A DNA stretch of 64,000 nucleotides. Origin: Polyangium sp. y55x31 (GTDB taxonomy: Bacteria; Myxococcota_A; Polyangia; Polyangiales; Polyangiaceae). A program made the translations under genes and the position numbers. The first letter of the stretch is position 1, and each line of letters begins with the position of its first letter. The stretch is taken from assembly GCF_029946505.1 (NCBI RefSeq), contig NZ_JARZHG010000014.1:186001-250000 (forward strand), read 5' to 3'. Shown here piece after piece: positions 54,730-61,769 of the stretch. Under the pieces are notes generated by a model. The model was given only the letters and a program-made list of their open reading frames with translations, searched no databases and was not told the origin of the DNA.

Positions 54730-56283
54730 TCAGCGAAATCGGTTGGGGTCGGGCAGGGTGAGGATCGGGTATCCCGGATCCACGATCGGACCTTGCGGCG
54801 CGCCCGGAGGAGGCTGGCCATAAGGCCCAGCCGGCGGCGGTTGTCCATAAGGCCCAGCCGGCGGCGGTTGTCCATAAGGCCCAGCCGGCGGAGGTTGTCC
54901 ATAAGGCCCAGCCGGCGGCGGTTGCCCGTAGGGTGGTGCTGCCGGATGCGGTTGCCCGAACGGAGGCCCCGCGGGGGGTTGCCCATAAGGTGATGCCGCT
55001 GGAGGTTGCCCATAAGGAGCGCCCGGCGGAGGTTGCCCATAAGGTGATGCCGCAGGAGGTTGCCCATAAGGAGCGCCCGGCGGAGGTTGTCCATAAGGGG
55101 ATGCCGCAGGAGGTTGCCCATATGGAGCGCCCGGCGGAGGTTGTCCGTAAGGGCCTGCCGGAGGAGGCTGCCCATGAGGCGCTGCCGCAGGAGGTTGCGC
55201 ATAAGGTCCTTGTTGCGCCGCCCCCCACGTGGAGCCGGTCTCGTAGACGAGGGTCGTGAGCTTTTGCGCCCAGGCGCTCACGAGATGGAGCACTTGATCC
55301 ACCGCCCAGAGCGCCTCCACCGGATCGAGTCCCGCCGTCGGCCGCATCAGCCCCACGAAGATGCCCTCTTCGAGCAACGAAAAACTCGCGCCGCCGAGCT
55401 CGCGTGTCCCATTGAGCTCGAGGATCTTCGCGAGCAGCTTGGCATTGGCGCGCTCGACGGGCCCCATGGCCATGACCAGGCCGCTCACCATGAACAGGGC
55501 GTCCTTGCAACGTACGTCGACCCGCAACGTCTTTTGCTTGAGCTGGATGTGGAGCTCGTCGGGCGCGTCGATTTCGATCGCCGCCTTGCCCGCCTGCACC
55601 AGCGCGCTGACCGCGTCGCGCACGATCTGCTCGGCCGCGGGCCGCTCGGCCTCCGCCTGCGCCAGGATCGCCTCCGGCACCTTGACGACCCCATATCGCA
55701 CGAGGCGACGCACCTGACGCACGTAATCGGCCGCCACGTACCCAGGCACGGCGAGGCCCAGGCCCTGCGAGTTCGAGAGCGTGCCAGAAACGATCCCGAC
55801 CAGGCTGCCCTGCTTGTCCACCAGCGGCCCGCCGGAGTTTCCGGGGTTGATGTTCACGTCCGCCTGGACGAAATACTGGTCCTCGAGCTCGCGGTGGGGA
55901 TTCGAAAGGATTCCGCGCGCCACCGAGAAACGACAGCCGCGCGGATGCCCGAGCGCGTACACCTCCTCGCCCACGTGCAGATCCTCCGCCACGCCGCCCT
56001 CGAGCTCGAAGGGACGAAGATCCCGGGCGGCGATCTTGATGATGGCGAGATCGTGGTGCGGGCATTGATGAACGCCCACCCCGTGCACGTCACGGCCGTC
56101 GGCGAGGATCACCCGGAAGGGACCCACGCTCGGCGCCACGTGCTTGTTCGTCAGGATCCACCCGTCCGCGCTCACCACGACGCCCGTCCCGAGCCCCTTG
56201 GCGTCCTGAATCAGCGCGATCTGCGCCGCGCGCTCCTGGATCATGTCCCGCGCCGCGCGCGGCTCCTCCCGGCTCCCGTTCAT
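54730..56283 (-). CDS. trypsin-like serine protease with chaperone-like domain and Pro-Gly-Gln repeat tail
   Basis: 517 residues. The trypsin-like domain (about 15-205) has the triad His in T-N-K-H-V, Asp in H-H-D-L-A-I-I-K, and Ser in N-P-G-N-S-G-G-P-L. The middle domain (about 230-360) resembles YbjN/CesT-type secretion chaperones (L-L-A-K-I-L-E-L-N-G-T-R-E-L-G-G-A-S-F-S-L). The last 135 residues are repeats of the type P-Y-G-Q-P-P-P-A-G. There is no signal peptide, so it is probably cytoplasmic, unusual for this protease fold. TACCCT ends six bases before the ATG. The gene converges with the terB-linked gene. Confidence 0.85.
   Translation of the reverse strand: MNGSREEPRAARDMIQERAAQIALIQDAKGLGTGVVVSADGWILTNKHVAPSVGPFRVILADGRDVHGVGVHQCPHHDLAIIKIAARDLRPFELEGGVAEDLHVGEEVYALGHPRGCRFSVARGILSNPHRELEDQYFVQADVNINPGNSGGPLVDKQGSLVGIVSGTLSNSQGLGLAVPGYVAADYVRQVRRLVRYGVVKVPEAILAQAEAERPAAEQIVRDAVSALVQAGKAAIEIDAPDELHIQLKQKTLRVDVRCKDALFMVSGLVMAMGPVERANAKLLAKILELNGTRELGGASFSLLEEGIFVGLMRPTAGLDPVEALWAVDQVLHLVSAWAQKLTTLVYETGSTWGAAQQGPYAQPPAAAPHGQPPPAGPYGQPPPGAPYGQPPAASPYGQPPPGAPYGQPPAASPYGQPPPGAPYGQPPAASPYGQPPAGPPFGQPHPAAPPYGQPPPAGPYGQPPPAGPYGQPPPAGPYGQPPPAGPYGQPPPGAPQGPIVDPGYPILTLPDPNRFR
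54796..55210. repeat. in-frame tandem repeat array, about 27-30-base units
   Basis: About 14 imperfect units with the shared core TTGTCCATAAGG or TTGCCCATAAGG encode the Pro-Gly-Gln tail of the protease. Some units are nearly identical (54840-54910), and a two-unit alternation repeats between about 54980 and 55140, indicating recent duplications. It is coding, not a CRISPR array. Confidence 0.85.
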
Positions 56284-56289
56284 CGACCC

Positions 56290-56295
56290 AGGGTA
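56290..56295 (-). promoter_or_regulatory. -10 box TACCCT of the protease gene
   Basis: On the minus strand GATACCCT is followed by six bases and then the ATG at 56283, so the message should be leaderless. Confidence 0.45.
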
Positions 56296-56321
56296 TCGGG
56301 GCGGCGTGGCCCTGGCCAGTT

Positions 56322-56370
56322 CGAAAAACAACGAGGCCGCACCTTCCCAGGACGGGAGATGCGGCCTCGT
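56322..56370 (-). terminator. intrinsic terminator of the sigma/anti-sigma operon
   Basis: ACGAGGCCGCA (56331-56341) pairs perfectly with TGCGGCCTCGT (56360-56370). On the minus strand the 11-pair stem is followed by TGTTTTTCG. This is the clearest Rho-independent terminator in the window. Confidence 0.75.
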
Positions 56371-56389
56371 GCGCTCGGAAAACTTCGGC

Positions 56390-57754
56390 TCAGACCACCT
56401 CGGCGCTCCGATAAGGATGCGAATTGGGCCCCATCGGCTGGGCGCCCTTCTTCGCGGGGACCAGGCCCGCGGCCCGCGTCGCCACGAGGCTGCCGATGGC
56501 CACGAGCACCACGATCGCCCGCACGATCCCGCCAATCACCGGCAGCGGGCCCGTCAGCACGAAGAGCGCGCAACCAAGAGCGAGGTGCGCATATTCATTC
56601 TTCGTCTTGTGCCCGATGAGCGCGCGGCCCACGACCTCCAGCACCGAGCACATCGCCGCGAAGACCCCGAAGACCCCCGCCAGAAGCCCCACGACCGCGA
56701 CCGGAATGCCCACCAGCGTGATGCAAAGCGCCGCGAGCAGCGCCACCGCGCCGAGCGAGCCCACGATACCGAGCGCGAACGAGCGCATCGGCCGGGCCGC
56801 GATCTCCACCTTGAGCGACTCCGCGCGCTTCGTGAAGAGCGCAATCAAGACCGCGCCGAGCGCGAAGAGCAGCGCACCGCCCGTCATCGATTCGCTGAAC
56901 TCACGCATGAAGCTCTGCGCGTTCGTCGGTTCGTCGTCCTTGTCGTCCTCGATACGCGTCGAGACGTCACCCCCGATGATCGCCCCCTCCTCGCGCATGA
57001 GCTTTCCGCCCACGATCTGCGCATTGCCGTCGAGGCGCGCGCCCTTCTTCACGTGAATCGAGCCGCCCATCACCTCCGCGTCGCCCATCACGTGCGCGCC
57101 CGGCTCGATCGTCACCGTCCCGCCTGCGACCTCCACGCTGCCCGTGACGACCCCCCGGATCGTGAGGCTTCCGCCGAGCAAATGTACGTCCTTGACAACC
57201 TCGTCCTTCTCGATGACGAGGCTCTGCCCCACCACCTCGCGATCCTTGCCCTCGCCCCTTCGATGGCCCGCGGCGGCCTGAGGCTGGGCGGCGGGGGCGT
57301 CGTGTGCTGCCGCCGGATCGTTTGGCGGGACAGGCGGAACCGGCGGAACCGGCGGCACCGCGGGTACGGGAGGCACCGGAGGCACGGGGGGCACCGCGGG
57401 CGCGGCCTCCGCGATCTTCGCGGCCGTGGCGCGGGAAATCGAAATCAGCGTCCCGTCGCGGCGGGCGACGTAATTGCCATCTTCGAGCAGGAGCGAGAGG
57501 ACCTTGTCGGCCGGCTGATCCTTCACGTGCAGCGAGGCCGGCTCCGTGGAGGGGGCGTGAATCACCACGCTCCAGCCCGCCGCCTCGGCGAGGCGCTTGA
57601 TGGCGTCTTCCTGGGGCACGCGCTCGACGTCGAGGCTCACCTTCTTCTCGTCCGTCGGCCATTCACCCTGCTTTTCGATCGCTGCCAGCGAGAGCGCCGA
57701 GGTCGTCAGCGCAGAAAGCAAGAACGCGAGCCCAGTAAGCTTTCGACCAGCCAT
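56390..57754 (-). CDS. membrane protein with STN-like and bactofilin-like domains
   Basis: 454 residues with AGGAGG before the ATG. A signal peptide is followed by an STN-like domain (about 35-110: V-S-L-D-V-E-R-V-P-Q-E-D-A-I-K-R-L-A-E-A-A-G-W). A Val-Pro-Pro repeat follows (about 120-142). Then come right-handed beta repeats of bactofilin/polymer-forming type (about 180-270: V-T-G-S-V-E-V-A-G-G-T-V-T-I, A-H-V-M-G-D-A-E-V-M-G-G). Four or five transmembrane helices make up the C-terminus. It is the third gene after a sigma factor and its anti-sigma factor, and it may be the envelope sensor or main target of that pair. Confidence 0.82.
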   Translation of the reverse strand: MAGRKLTGLAFLLSALTTSALSLAAIEKQGEWPTDEKKVSLDVERVPQEDAIKRLAEAAGWSVVIHAPSTEPASLHVKDQPADKVLSLLLEDGNYVARRDGTLISISRATAAKIAEAAPAVPPVPPVPPVPAVPPVPPVPPVPPNDPAAAHDAPAAQPQAAAGHRRGEGKDREVVGQSLVIEKDEVVKDVHLLGGSLTIRGVVTGSVEVAGGTVTIEPGAHVMGDAEVMGGSIHVKKGARLDGNAQIVGGKLMREEGAIIGGDVSTRIEDDKDDEPTNAQSFMREFSESMTGGALLFALGAVLIALFTKRAESLKVEIAARPMRSFALGIVGSLGAVALLAALCITLVGIPVAVVGLLAGVFGVFAAMCSVLEVVGRALIGHKTKNEYAHLALGCALFVLTGPLPVIGGIVRAIVVLVAIGSLVATRAAGLVPAKKGAQPMGPNSHPYRSAEVV

Positions 57755-57755
57755 T

Positions 57756-58343
57756 TCACACGCCTCCTTCTTCCGCCAAGTCCTTCGAGGACCCCGGACG
57801 CGACATTCGCGATACGACGAGGCCCGAAATCATGAGCACCGCCGACGCCGCAAAGGCGAGCGTCGGGAACACGTCACTCTTCGAGACGAGCGCCGCGCTC
57901 CGCGCGAGCATGAGCACGGCCCGCCCGATCGTCCCGAGCAAGCTCGGGACACGGGCGATTTGATCCAGAATCGCCGGCAGCGCGCCGAGCGCCGCAAGCA
58001 AGAGCGCGCCGAAGACCGCGCGCTTCGGCATGGTCGCGAGCCCGCGCGTCGACGCAGGCGCCTTCGCGACCGCCGCCGCGGGCACCTTCACCGGCAGCTT
58101 CACCGGCGCGAACGACGGCTCCGCGAGCTCCGCGAGCAATTCGCTCGCGTGCGCCGAGAGCAGCGCTTCCGCGCCGAGGCGCTGCGCGCAATGGTCACAA
58201 TCGTCGAGATGAGAGAGGGCATCCGCCGGGACGATCCCCGCTTCTCCGTCCGCCACACTCGAGAGCACGATGTCCGTCACGTGTCCGTCGTGTTGCCAGG
58301 CCAGATCCGGCGGGAGTTTGTCGAGATCGTCCATCTTCGCCAC
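57756..58343 (-). CDS. membrane anti-sigma factor
   Basis: 195 residues with a GTG start; an ATG three codons later is possible. The N-terminal cytoplasmic part carries a zinc-finger-like H-L-D-D-C-D-H-C (H-x3-C-x2-C) of the ZAS type, which binds and inhibits ECF sigma factors. One or two hydrophobic segments follow (about 110-126 and 158-178). It lies directly after the sigma gene at 58417, separated by a stem-loop, and one base before the bactofilin-like gene. A classic sigma/anti-sigma arrangement. Confidence 0.82.
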   Translation of the reverse strand: MAKMDDLDKLPPDLAWQHDGHVTDIVLSSVADGEAGIVPADALSHLDDCDHCAQRLGAEALLSAHASELLAELAEPSFAPVKLPVKVPAAAVAKAPASTRGLATMPKRAVFGALLLAALGALPAILDQIARVPSLLGTIGRAVLMLARSAALVSKSDVFPTLAFAASAVLMISGLVVSRMSRPGSSKDLAEEGGV

Positions 58344-58374
58344 CGTCGTTCCTCTCTCGTCTCACCGTCCATGC

Positions 58375-58410
58375 TTGGGGCTTCGCTCCGCAAGCGGAGC
58401 TGCGCCCCAA
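58375..58410 (-). other. stem-loop between sigma and anti-sigma genes
   Basis: TTGGGGC (58375-58381) pairs with GCCCCAA (58404-58410). Inside it GCTCCG (58385-58390) pairs with CGGAGC (58395-58400), separated by a three-by-three internal loop. It could reduce readthrough into the anti-sigma gene or be a REP-like dispersed element. Confidence 0.4.
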
Positions 58411-58416
58411 ACCCCA

Positions 58417-58989
58417 TCATTCGCCGACCGTCTCCGCGAGCAGCCGCCGGCCGCGCGCGAGCCACGTCGCCACGGTCCCGAGCGGGACCCCGAGGCGCTT
58501 GCAGATATCCTGGTATCCAAGCCCCTCGACGTGGAACATCACGAGCGCGCGCCGCTGCTCGTCGGGGAGCGCGCCGAGCGCCCGCTCGAGGCGGGTCGCT
58601 CGCTCGGCGCTCGCCGTGCGCTCCTCCGGACCCGGCGAAGGGTCCGGCACCAAGTCGAGCCACGCCGTTGTCGTGTCTTCGGACGTGGTCTCCATCCGCG
58701 CCTCCACCCGCCGCGTGCGCTTGCGGCTCCGCAGCGCGTCGAGCGCCACGTGTCGCGCGATGCCGATCACCCACGGACGGAGCGGCTCTCCGTCACGCAA
58801 GCGGCTTCGACCCTCGAGCGCGCGGGAGAGCGCCTCGTGCGTGCAATCCTCGACGTCCGGGTGATCCCGGCGTTCGCCGAGGACACACGCCACCACCGCG
58901 ACGACGATCTGTCGTAGCGAAGCAGTTTCCTCCGGTGAGACGGCCGCCGTTTGGGGCGGCGCCTTCGGGCCGGGGACGTTGGGCGTCAT
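58417..58989 (-). CDS. ECF-type RNA polymerase sigma factor
   Basis: 190 residues from ATG 58989. Region 2: D-V-E-D-C-T-H-E-A-L-S-R-A-L, then L-R-P-W-V-I-G-I-A-R-H-V-A-L-D-A-L-R-S-R-K-R. Region 4: A-L-G-A-L-P-D-E-Q-R-R-A-L-V-M-F-H-V-E-G-L-G-Y-Q-D-I-C-K-R-L-G-V-P-L-G-T-V-A-T-W-L. First gene of the operon with the anti-sigma and bactofilin-like genes. Upstream in-frame extensions overlap the divergent nitrate-reductase-type gene and are unlikely. The signal is probably envelope stress, by analogy. Confidence 0.87.
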   Translation of the reverse strand: MTPNVPGPKAPPQTAAVSPEETASLRQIVVAVVACVLGERRDHPDVEDCTHEALSRALEGRSRLRDGEPLRPWVIGIARHVALDALRSRKRTRRVEARMETTSEDTTTAWLDLVPDPSPGPEERTASAERATRLERALGALPDEQRRALVMFHVEGLGYQDICKRLGVPLGTVATWLARGRRLLAETVGE

Positions 58990-59109
58990 GGGTGCGGGCT
59001 GCATCCTCGCCGCCCTGTTCGGCGGAGCGGGGGGAGAAATTTCGAGGCCCCCGATTTTTTCCGGAGGGCGCCCAAATCTCGCCCACCTCTTGCACTTGGA
59101 GGGCGGTCG

Positions 59110-59115
59110 TAGGAT
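59110..59115 (+). promoter_or_regulatory. -10 box TAGGAT
   Basis: GTAGGAT ends nine bases before the GTG at 59125. Confidence 0.45.
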
Positions 59116-59124
59116 CCTCGTGCC

Positions 59125-61218
59125 GTGGTCACCGAGCAGCGCAAGACCGTCTGCCCGTATTGCGGAGTGGGCTGCGGGCTCGTCGCGACGACCGATGGCA
59201 AGCGCGTCCTGAAGCTCGTCGGTGACCCCGAGCACCCGGCGAACCTCGGTCGACTTTGCCTGAAGGGCGCCCTCGCCGCGCAGGCCCTCGCCGCGCCTTC
59301 ACGCCTCGGTCGCGCCCTCGTGCGCGGCGCGGACGGCGCGCTCGCCCCGGTCGCGCCCGGGGACGCCGTGCGCGAGATCGCCACGCGGCTCGGGCGGATC
59401 CTCGACGAACACGGCCCCTCCGCGGTCGCGCTCTACCTCTCGGGGCAGCTCACGACCGAGGCGCAGTACCTCGCCAACAAGCTCGGCAAAGGGTTTCTCC
59501 GGACGAACCACGTCGATTCGAACAGCCGCCTCTGCATGGCGAGCGCCGCGGCGGGGATGACGCTTTCGCTCGGCGCGGATGGGCCGCCGCTCACGTTCGC
59601 CGACATCGAGGAGGCCGACGCGTTCGTGTTCATCGGTTCGAACGCGGCCGATTGCCATCCCGTCGCGTTCGACCGGGTCCTCCGGCGCATGAAGACCTCC
59701 GGCGCCCGCGCGATCGTGGTCGATCCGCGCCGCACGAAGACGGCCGCGCAGGGGACGATGCACCTCGCGGTCCGTCCCGGGACGGACATCGCGCTCCTTC
59801 ATGGCTGGCTCCACCTTTGCGTGGAAATGGGCGTCATCGACGAAACGTTCCTCGCGGCGCACACGGAGGGCTGGGACGAGCTTTTGCCGATGCTCCGCGA
59901 ATACGATCCGGCGCGCGTCGCTTCGATCTGCGGCATCACGGAGGAGGAGCTCCGCGCGTCGGCCGAGATCATCGCGCGCACCGAGCGGCTCATCACGTTC
60001 TGGACGATGGGCGTCAACCAGACGACGCTCGGGACGTTCACGACGAACGCAATCATCAACCTGCACCTCGCGACGGGCCGGATCGGCAAACCGGGCGCGG
60101 GTCCGTTCAGTTTGACGGGACAACCCAATGCGATGGGCGGCCGGGACATGGGCTACATGAGCCACGGCCTTCCCGGCCAGCGCAGGGTCGTCGACGAGGC
60201 GCATCGGGCCGAGGTCGAGGCGCTCTGGGGCCTACCGTCGGGGGCGATCGGCGAGAAGCCGGGGCACGACGCGGTCGCGATGTTCGACGCGATGGAGCGC
60301 GGCGAGATCCGCGCGTTGTGGATCATGGGGACGAACCCGGCGGCGAGCATGCCGAACCTGCCCGTGGTGCGGCGGGGGCTCGAGCGGGCCGAGCTCGTGA
60401 TCGTGCAAGATGCATATTATCCCACGGAGACGACGCGGTTCGCCCACGTGGTCCTGCCGGGCGCGCTGAACCTGGAGCAGGAAGGGACGTTCACGAACAG
60501 CGATAGGACCATATCGCTCCTCGAACGGGTGGTGGAGCCGCCGGGCGACGCGCGGCCGGACTGGGAGTGGGTCCGGGACGTGGCGCAGGCGATGGGCTTC
60601 GGCGCGGCGTTCGATTTCACCTCGGCCGGCGGGATTTTCCGGGAAATGGCGATGATGACGCAGGGTCGGCCGAACGATCAGACCGGCGTCGATTACGAGA
60701 GGCTCCGCGCGCACGGGCCGCAGCGCTGGCCGCACCCGTACGCGGGGCCGCCGCGGGCGCTGCACGAGGGGAACGTGTTCGCGACGCCGTCGGGGAAAGC
60801 GAGGCTCTTCGCGCGGCCGTACGTGGCGCCGGAGGAGCAGCCGGACGCGCGGTATCCGCTGGTGCTGACGACGGGGCGCGTGGAGGCGCACTGGCATACG
60901 CGGACGAAGACGGGCAACGTGGAGCGATTGAACAAAATCGATCCGGCGCCTTATCTGGCGATGAGCCCGGAGGACGCGCGTGAGCTCGGGCTCGTCGAGG
61001 GGGCGCGGGTGCTCGTGAAGAGCCGGCGCGGTGAGGCGAAGACCGTCGTGCGCGTGACCCGCGACATCGGGCCGGGCGTGGTGTTCATGCCGATGCATTG
61101 GAACGATCTGTGGGAGCCGGGCGCGTCGGTGAACGAGGTGACGACGTCCGCGACCGACCCGCTGAGCAAGGAGCCGGCGCTGAAGCGGTGCGCGGTGGCG
61201 GTGGAGCCGCTCGGCTGA
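59125..61218 (+). CDS. molybdopterin oxidoreductase, assimilatory nitrate reductase type
   Basis: 697 residues with a GTG start. N-terminal [4Fe-4S] ligands C10, C13, C17 and C45 (C-P-Y-C-G-V-G-C and L-C-L-K-G). The molybdenum ligand is Cys137 in N-S-R-L-C-M-A-S-A. The body has the bis-MGD fold motifs F-I-G-S-N-A-A-D-C-H-P, V-D-P-R-R-T, and G-R-I-G-K-P-G-A-G-P-F-S-L-T-G-Q-P-N-A-M-G-G-R. The C-terminal domain has T-G-R-V-E-A-H-W-H-T-R-T-K-T. The length and Q-P-N-A-M-G-G fit cytoplasmic NasA/NarB nitrate reductases, with formate dehydrogenase as the alternative. No nitrite reductase, transporter or cofactor genes are adjacent. Confidence 0.88.
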   Translation: MVTEQRKTVCPYCGVGCGLVATTDGKRVLKLVGDPEHPANLGRLCLKGALAAQALAAPSRLGRALVRGADGALAPVAPGDAVREIATRLGRILDEHGPSAVALYLSGQLTTEAQYLANKLGKGFLRTNHVDSNSRLCMASAAAGMTLSLGADGPPLTFADIEEADAFVFIGSNAADCHPVAFDRVLRRMKTSGARAIVVDPRRTKTAAQGTMHLAVRPGTDIALLHGWLHLCVEMGVIDETFLAAHTEGWDELLPMLREYDPARVASICGITEEELRASAEIIARTERLITFWTMGVNQTTLGTFTTNAIINLHLATGRIGKPGAGPFSLTGQPNAMGGRDMGYMSHGLPGQRRVVDEAHRAEVEALWGLPSGAIGEKPGHDAVAMFDAMERGEIRALWIMGTNPAASMPNLPVVRRGLERAELVIVQDAYYPTETTRFAHVVLPGALNLEQEGTFTNSDRTISLLERVVEPPGDARPDWEWVRDVAQAMGFGAAFDFTSAGGIFREMAMMTQGRPNDQTGVDYERLRAHGPQRWPHPYAGPPRALHEGNVFATPSGKARLFARPYVAPEEQPDARYPLVLTTGRVEAHWHTRTKTGNVERLNKIDPAPYLAMSPEDARELGLVEGARVLVKSRRGEAKTVVRVTRDIGPGVVFMPMHWNDLWEPGASVNEVTTSATDPLSKEPALKRCAVAVEPLG

Positions 61219-61270
61219 ACACGAATCGACGGGCTTGCGTCGCGCGGAAAACCGAGGCGGAATACGCCGC

Positions 61271-61762
61271 ATGTGGTTCCGCACGACCCCTTCGGATCTC
61301 TCGTACGTCGACAGCGCCCCGCAACGTATCGCGAACGTGGTGACGATCGAGGCCAAGCCCGAGCGCGTCTTCGATCTGTTCGCCACGGGCGAGCGGCAAG
61401 AGGAGTGGTTTCAGGACTTCGTCGCTTGCCGGTGGACGAGCGCGGAGCCGCACACGGTGGAGACGACGCGCGAGATCGAGCTGAAAACGCTGACCGTGAA
61501 GGAGCGGTTTCTCGTCTGGGATCGCGGCGCGCGGCTCACGTTCTCGATCGACGGGATCACGCTGCCGATCGTGAAGCAAATGCTGGAGGACCTGCGGTTC
61601 GAGCCCCTCGACGGCGGCCGGCGGACGCGGCTCGTCTGGCACGTGTTCTACACGCCGGCGCTCGTCATGAAGCCCGTGCACGGGGTGGCGCGGGCGGTGT
61701 TTTCGCAGATGTTCCGGCGATCGGCGGAGAAGCTCCAGCGGTTCGCCGAGCAGAACCCGTAG
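61271..61762 (+). CDS. SRPBCC-family (START-like) protein
   Basis: 163 residues from ATG 61271 (MWFRTTPSD). It follows the SRPBCC pattern: V-V-T-I-E-A-K-P-E-R-V-F-D-L-F-A, W-F-Q-D-F, strands E-I-E-L-K-T-L-T-V-K-E-R-F-L, F-E-P-L-D-G-G-R-R-T-R-L-V-W-H, and a long C-terminal helix F-S-Q-M-F-R-R-S-A-E-K-L-Q-R-F-A. Such proteins bind hydrophobic ligands; no specific ligand can be read off. It lies 52 bases after the molybdoenzyme gene and may share its transcript. It converges with the YkuD gene. Confidence 0.8.
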   Translation: MWFRTTPSDLSYVDSAPQRIANVVTIEAKPERVFDLFATGERQEEWFQDFVACRWTSAEPHTVETTREIELKTLTVKERFLVWDRGARLTFSIDGITLPIVKQMLEDLRFEPLDGGRRTRLVWHVFYTPALVMKPVHGVARAVFSQMFRRSAEKLQRFAEQNP

Positions 61763-61769
61763 CCTGCGA

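Noticed and set aside
54796-55210. Regular repeats that could suggest a CRISPR array
   Set aside because: Units are contiguous and in frame, without unique spacers, and encode the Pro-Gly-Gln tail of a protease.
57335-57410. Short GC-rich tandem repeat as a regulatory element
   Set aside because: It is the in-frame Val-Pro-Pro linker of the bactofilin-like membrane protein.
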